A stretch of DNA of 64,000 nt from contig NZ_FOQI01000013.1 in NCBI RefSeq assembly GCF_900113705.1, positions 62,001 to 126,000 on the forward strand, in the 5' to 3' direction. Position 1 is the stretch's first letter, and each line of letters begins with the position of its first letter. A program made the position numbers and the translations under genes. The notes beneath the pieces were generated by a model that did not search any database, was not told where the DNA came from, and worked only from the letters and a program-made list of their open reading frames with translations. The DNA is from Collimonas sp. OK307 (GTDB lineage: Bacteria > Pseudomonadota > Gammaproteobacteria > Burkholderiales > Burkholderiaceae_D). Below, in pieces: positions 60,701 to 64,000 of this stretch.

Positions 60701-61995
60701 GACGTCGTTCCCGATATCGTTGTTTGAACTGAATTGCCGGTATAGGTTGTCGTCGTGGGTTGGACAAAATTTTTGCTGCAGCTGCCTCTGGCCCAATTTA
60801 CTGCCGTTCGAGTGTAAATGTTTGTCTGGGTCTGCGTGCTGGTCGCGGTCGTGGCAACCGTGCGCGTAGATCGATTGACTACCGTCTTCGGGGTGGTTAC
60901 AACGGTAACAGTGACCGTCGGCGTAGTTTGCGTGACTTGGCTAGTTGCGCCGTCGCTCATGGGCCGGGCTGCGGTCCCGTCTTGCTGTCCGACCGGGGTG
61001 GTATTGTCCAGGCCGTAGGGGCCATAGTTAGGCGACGTAGTTTCCGAATTATTGTTCCAGTAGCCGTCGGTGGATAGGATGGTAAAGTTTTGCTGGCAGG
61101 AGTATTGCATCGGGTCAGCACCTAATTTACCGCCGTATATCTGACCCGCTTTAGCCAGTGAGCCGCGTAAAGGCGTTGAACCACCAGCACTTTGCTTATA
61201 AAGCGTTGTATAAAATTTGTCCTTCTGTCCTGGCGATGTACTTGTACCACTGGCAAAGTCATCAATATGCAGAAAATCGTTGCCATCGGTGGCGCCACTA
61301 TAGCTGATGTTGGTGAATCCAACGCGGTACTTGCTGTCGATCGCCTTGAACGCCTGTCCAACCGCGGTTTTCATCATGAGGATGCGCGTGCTGTAGTAGG
61401 TATACCAGTTAGCGTAGTTTTGTGTCTCGTCCGAACCACCAGGCCCCGAGGTACTGCTCACCGTCACTTTGGTAAAAACGCTCTGGCCCGGGCTGCTGCC
61501 TATGTTGCTGTTACATTCCTGGTAAAACGTTGAGGATGTAATGACGCCGCTGCTATTGTACGTGTATGACAGCGGTGCCTGGCTGCCGCTATATTTGTAG
61601 TAAGTACTGCCGGTCAGATTTTTTGACGAACAACTACCGAAGCCATCACTGCAGGCCGCAGTAAACTTAGAAGGAGACATTGAACTACCGTCAGATTTCA
61701 GCGGAGCGGTATACGTTACTGCCGGATTGTAGGCAACTCCATTGCATTGTGCGGCGGTGAGGCCGTAAGCCGAGCTCCCAGGTACGTCGTCAGGCAGGAA
61801 GTTCCATCCCATACTACCGGAATTATCCAGAATAAATAGCAAATTGGGTTTAACCGAGGATGACGTCGTCGTGGACAACGGCGCATTGGCGAGATTGACG
61901 ACCGCTGCCTGCGTCGGCAGCATCAGCAGTGCGGCGAGCAGTAGGCAGAACACTCCGGGGAAAACAAATTTCTGGGTAACGTAGTCGGTTTTCAT
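57766..61995 (-). CDS. pilY1: PilY1-type pilus tip/assembly protein with Thr-rich insert
   Basis: A 1409-residue exported protein. Signal peptide FVFPGVFCLLLAALLMLPTQA (about 10-30), then PNLLFILDNSGSMGW with a MIDAS-like DNSGS (57-61) of a von Willebrand A-like domain, typical of the N-terminus of PilY1/PilC. A ~260-residue Thr/Ser/Val-rich, Pro-containing insert (about 345-606) follows. The C-terminal beta-propeller (about 1000-1300) has FAGANDGMLHAFNAATG and a Ca-loop-like DPYDADGSGQG. It regulates pilus extension and adhesion. Last gene of a minus-strand pilV-pilW-pilX-pilY1 cluster; no pilE-like gene follows before the tRNA repeat. Confidence 0.92.
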   Translation of the reverse strand: MKTDYVTQKFVFPGVFCLLLAALLMLPTQAAVVNLANAPLSTTTSSSVKPNLLFILDNSGSMGWNFLPDDVPGSSAYGLTAAQCNGVAYNPAVTYTAPLKSDGSSMSPSKFTAACSDGFGSCSSKNLTGSTYYKYSGSQAPLSYTYNSSGVITSSTFYQECNSNIGSSPGQSVFTKVTVSSTSGPGGSDETQNYANWYTYYSTRILMMKTAVGQAFKAIDSKYRVGFTNISYSGATDGNDFLHIDDFASGTSTSPGQKDKFYTTLYKQSAGGSTPLRGSLAKAGQIYGGKLGADPMQYSCQQNFTILSTDGYWNNNSETTSPNYGPYGLDNTTPVGQQDGTAARPMSDGATSQVTQTTPTVTVTVVTTPKTVVNRSTRTVATTATSTQTQTNIYTRTAVNWARGSCSKNFVQPTTTTYTGNSVQTTISGTTSTQTQEQLTTTGSTDVATTTSTTTHTVITTNGVVTNDTVSNPVVSAPPAVNTVTSGPTTSAWTNVGVPTQSTTGPTISYNPALGSISWGTGTSAPPGACISGKGPGNTDNKATPVLTTAGAPTTSVTNAAPVTSGASQDPTYPKTTPGASTTVVTGPTQGATTTTTVNSGGNANSLADIAMYYYNTDLRNPGNVKSAPFPASCTSGSSTGASLCPTDSNGNYSPNVPGNNVDNNNKPHMTTFTLGLGVNGLLQYSPTYATDTSGDFYSIKTGSKNWPDPQTSATGPNYGSTSSSVVERIDDLWHAAVNGRGTYFSAKNPTALVTSLNSALAGMATRIGYGSSAAVSNLQPVKNDNALYVASYTTAQWTGNLVAESINVDTGAIIPTASWCVENVAADAVKGIAACTGQLASQVSSASDTRTINFNKGGTLTSFTYSGLSTAQQAYFTPSKLSQWSSTFSASDKIAATGDTLVSFLRGQTQYESQTGSTANLYRHRLAILGDIVDTSPAFLGAPTFTYTDPGYDAWANSSTQQGRAKTIFAGANDGMLHAFNAATGVERWAFVPSPVMTNMYWLADLTYTTNHHFYVDGALVTSDVCVSNCSDATKADWRTILMGGLNGGGRGYYAMDVTDPTTPKMLWEFTSLNDADLGYSFGNPLAVKKSDGTWVIAVTSGYDNVALGNNDPYDADGSGQGFLFLLDPLTGKVLSKIGTSTGSKTTPSGLGKISFWADNPSLDATALYAYGGDLLGNLWRFDINAGTVLQIAAFTDGSSNPQSITTRPELAKVNGNRVVYIGTGKYLEASDLDSTKFTTQSIYAIVDNGTTVKTPRTALVQQTLTDAKPNRTITNAAVTIKPPSVMGWFVDFPDSGERNNVDISLVLGTLIVPTNVPTNGVCEAGGYSYLNYLNYTSGSYVPGASSAGVWTGNDLTTGITVVWVKGKPVIIRTGSNSGAQVENGNFSPIGKGGVTGHRVSWREVISK

Positions 61996-62007
61996 GAGGA
62001 TCTCGGT

Positions 62008-62610
62008 TCAATAGATGACGACTTGGGTATAAGTCACCGTGTTGCGCGGGCCAGCGACTCTGACCGTGATGCGATAATAGGGGTTGCTCCCGGCGACGCA
62101 ATTGTTCCCGACGCATCTGAACTCTTGCCCTCCGACGATCCGCTGGGACGTCCCCTCGATCGAGCCTGGGGCGGTGAGGCAGTTACTGGCGGGATCGGCA
62201 GGGTCGCCAGGATTTTGGCACATGCGATGCACTACGTAGCTAACGGTGTTGCCTGCCGCGTCAATGGGAAGCGAGGATTTTCCGCTCCAGTCGAAGGTCG
62301 ACGGATCGAAGACGGCCGGGGTGCCGGTAGCACCGCCGTTCCAAGTGGCGTAGTAACTCGGCGAGGCGTCGGCTGTCAGGCTGGAGGCAGACATAAGCCA
62401 GAGTCTCGCCTTCTCTACTCCAGAATCGGTAGCCTGTACGCCCGATTGACGAAAGGCTAGATTGCCCGCGATCTGCGTCGTGACATCGACTGAACGCACC
62501 AGTGCGACGCCGGCAATAATCATCGCGACCAGAACGATGAGGGCCAGAATCAACACCACCCCACGCTCACGAGCTATGCGCCGGAAAATCAAAGTCTTCT
62601 GGCTCTTCAT
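62008..62610 (-). CDS. pilX: Minor pilin assembly protein PilX
   Basis: A 200-residue type IV pilus minor component. The N-terminal RERGVVLILALIVLVAM is a type III signal with the usual PilX departure (no Glu5), then VRSVDVTTQIAGNLAFRQSGVQATDSG, the PilX N-terminal domain. Four Cys in the distal part (CQNPGD, NCLT, FRCVGNNC) suggest disulfides. ATG 62610 overlaps the pilW stop (ATGA), which fixes the start. Confidence 0.88.
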   Translation of the reverse strand: MKSQKTLIFRRIARERGVVLILALIVLVAMIIAGVALVRSVDVTTQIAGNLAFRQSGVQATDSGVEKARLWLMSASSLTADASPSYYATWNGGATGTPAVFDPSTFDWSGKSSLPIDAAGNTVSYVVHRMCQNPGDPADPASNCLTAPGSIEGTSQRIVGGQEFRCVGNNCVAGSNPYYRITVRVAGPRNTVTYTQVVIY

Positions 62611-63914
62611 TTCTGTTGTCCCCACATCATGTTGCGCAACGGGACGATAGACTGCACGACCTTGTAGCGATAACGAGCCCAGTCTGTACCGGAACCGCTG
62701 ATATCCATGGTGATATCAGCAGTGCCGGATGCATCCTGGTGCCAGAGAGGCGCACTCGCTGTGAAGTCAGCCGCTTTCTCGTATTGGTTACTGCGGGTCA
62801 CCACAGCCATACGTACGGCAACGATCTGGGCGAGATTCGCACCGGTGAGTTGCGTGGCGTCCCACGCATCAATCGAGCCGTCAAAATTGGTGTCCTTTCC
62901 GTACTGCGCCCGCAATCCGACTACGCCGGTAGCGATGGGAGCCCATACCGTACTATCCGGCGGACTCGCCACGGCAGCTGTGCAATCGTTTGCGGTGAGA
63001 TCACACACTGTCAGGGCTCCGTTGCGCACCGCATATACCCGGCTGACGAAAGAACCGACCGGCCCCAGGTTGTACAGCTTGCTGCCGGGGCCGTAGCTGA
63101 CTGGCGTTCCACCGGGCTGGTTCCAGGCAGCGTTAACTGCCGTGCAACCAGTATAAAAACTCAGGTAGGACATACTGTTATGGCTGATCGTATTGGCGGG
63201 GCCGGTGATGCCAGGCGTGCATTGACTGCCGACCGGGGGGGCGGTGGCGGCTAGGCCAGTGACTTCTCCGATCGTACAATCAAAAGTACTTCCGCTCGGT
63301 GGAACAGAAAGAATCATGTCGCCCTGATTGAATCCCGCCCTGGTCGTGTTGCTCGTGAGCACGACGGCATAGTCCGACAAGGTTCCGCCAGTTTGAGCGG
63401 TACCGCCAGACTGAGTGATGGGAACGCCGACACCCGTCATCCCGCCGGTACCGCTGTAATTGACCAGAATGACGTCGGTGTTGGTGTCGCCGGCCGGGTA
63501 TCCTGGTGGATTGATGACTACCGGTGCGAAGGTCGATCCGGTATAAGTGAAATTTGGAGTTGTCGCCCGGTTCGCATTGTATGCACGCACGGTTCCGCAT
63601 TGAGCCAGGATGCCGTTGGTCAGCACACCGGTCGGAGGCGGGGTCAACGTCGGAACGAAATCTTCGGTATTGGGGGAAAGGCCATAACCGGCTTGCCGGA
63701 TATCCCGTTCCAACATATAGAGTGTCACGGCGGCATTGGTTTGCGCATCTGCGCCACCGGTAGTGGTGCGTTTGCGGCCTTCCGAGAGTGTAAATACTTG
63801 CATGATGACGAGCGTCGCCACCAGGCCGATTACCAGAGCAACCATCATCTCGACCAGGCTAAAACCGGCAGAGAGCGGGCGCACAACAGAGTGTTGTTTC
63901 AATTGATTTCTCAT
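62607..63914 (-). CDS. pilW: Minor pilin assembly protein PilW
   Basis: 435 residues from MRNQLKQHSV (63914), placed 20 bases after the end of pilV. The prepilin cleavage motif G|FSLVEMMVALVIGLVAT has Glu5. The rest is a large periplasmic beta-rich domain with scattered Cys (TFDCTIG, SQCTPG, TVCDLTANDC). Likely part of the tip-initiation complex with PilV, PilX and PilY1. An in-frame TTG at 63965 would overlap pilV and is less likely. Confidence 0.88.
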   Translation of the reverse strand: MRNQLKQHSVVRPLSAGFSLVEMMVALVIGLVATLVIMQVFTLSEGRKRTTTGGADAQTNAAVTLYMLERDIRQAGYGLSPNTEDFVPTLTPPPTGVLTNGILAQCGTVRAYNANRATTPNFTYTGSTFAPVVINPPGYPAGDTNTDVILVNYSGTGGMTGVGVPITQSGGTAQTGGTLSDYAVVLTSNTTRAGFNQGDMILSVPPSGSTFDCTIGEVTGLAATAPPVGSQCTPGITGPANTISHNSMSYLSFYTGCTAVNAAWNQPGGTPVSYGPGSKLYNLGPVGSFVSRVYAVRNGALTVCDLTANDCTAAVASPPDSTVWAPIATGVVGLRAQYGKDTNFDGSIDAWDATQLTGANLAQIVAVRMAVVTRSNQYEKAADFTASAPLWHQDASGTADITMDISGSGTDWARYRYKVVQSIVPLRNMMWGQQK

Positions 63915-63933
63915 ATCTTTATTCGTAACGCGG

Positions 63934-64000
63934 CTATATGGGGCCGGCGCCGTTGATTTGCGCAACCGAGACGAACGTATGTGTCGTGTCGCCAGGCAGT
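63934..64000 (-). CDS. pilV: C-terminal end of a pilV-like minor pilin gene (5' part outside window)
   Basis: An open frame coming in from the right edge ends at TAG 63934-63936 and reads LPGDTTHTFVSVAQINGAGP-I. Position immediately before pilW and the order pilV-pilW-pilX-pilY1 suggest PilV. Only 21 codons are visible, so the identification rests on synteny. Confidence 0.5.
   Translation of the reverse strand, partial: LPGDTTHTFVSVAQINGAGPI

Noticed and set aside
60175-60960. Frameshifted or chimeric pilY1
   Set aside because: The frame is open through the Thr-rich segment with signal peptide and propeller in one frame, so it is an insert, not a break.
1-64000. CRISPR array, prophage or complete insertion sequence
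   Set aside because: No regularly spaced repeats, no transposase and no phage structural genes were seen in any frame.

Overview
The window looks like a chromosomal segment of a betaproteobacterium of the Burkholderiales, most likely Oxalobacteraceae (Collimonas/Herbaspirillum-like). This is inferred from gene content and protein character: an APS-reductase type cys cluster, a betaproteobacterial proteasome homologue inside a pyruvate dehydrogenase operon, a glnA-ntrB-ntrC locus, prpD/prpE, and pilVWXY1. No 16S gene is present, so the genus is not established. Nearly all of the DNA is tightly packed core or metabolic genes. The accessory-looking parts are 3.6-5.6 kb (small genes), 48.9-49.4 kb (a structured gene-free stretch) and 57.2-64 kb (tRNA scar plus type IV pilus tip genes).

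Layout. 1-3.6 kb: end of cysH, then cysD, cysN and a uroporphyrinogen methyltransferase gene (sulfate activation, reduction and sirohaem). 3.6-5.6 kb: four small minus-strand genes, including a free-standing MgtC-type C-terminal domain and a DUF3563-like protein. 5.7-11.8 kb: LysR regulator, CbiX/SirB-type chelatase, lptG-lptF, pepA, xthA. 12.0-18.1 kb: a MarR-MFS pair behind a very clear promoter/operator, a hydrolase, a pseudouridine synthase, a GNAT enzyme, prpE. 18.2-20.2 kb: prpD and an MliC-like lipoprotein. 20.5-26.1 kb: ntrC, ntrB, a DUF4124 protein and glnA, with a sigma-54 promoter and two NtrC-type sites upstream of glnA. 26.1-30.3 kb: rhodanese, GNAT, and a trans-3-hydroxyproline route (dehydratase, imine reductase, binding protein). 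30.6-34.1 kb: an SsuABC/TauABC-like importer with an additional family-3 binding protein. 34.2-38.2 kb: an epimerase-like protein, an AscD-like flavin/iron-sulfur reductase, a short leader ORF with terminator, an ArgD-like aminotransferase and an NlpC/P60 lipoprotein. 38.3-45.3 kb: aceE, aceF, a BPH proteasome-like gene and lpdA. 45.8-57.1 kb: plsY, ybaK, xerD, ogt, an AEC carrier, queG, tsaE-amiC, dedA, mutL-miaA. 57.16 kb: tRNA-Met, followed 0.4 kb later by a second copy of its 3' part. 57.8-64 kb: pilY1, pilX, pilW and the tail of pilV on the minus strand.

How the genes work together. cysD/cysN make APS, CysH (with the four cysteines of APS reductases) reduces it, and the methyltransferase and chelatase supply sirohaem for sulfite reductase. 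glnA and ntrBC form a nitrogen-regulated locus with matching cis sites. The hydroxyproline genes form a short catabolic route ending in proline. The pyruvate dehydrogenase genes carry three lipoyl domains divided as one on E2 and two on E3.

The least explained signals are: (i) a sigma-70 promoter whose predicted start point coincides with the ATG of a 22-codon ORF holding three adjacent Arg codons, followed by a strong terminator just upstream of an ArgD-like gene; (ii) the tRNA-Met 3' duplication; (iii) a minus-strand structured transcript candidate upstream of ogt; (iv) a 260-residue Thr-rich insert in PilY1. All calls are by reading the sequence; no database search was run.
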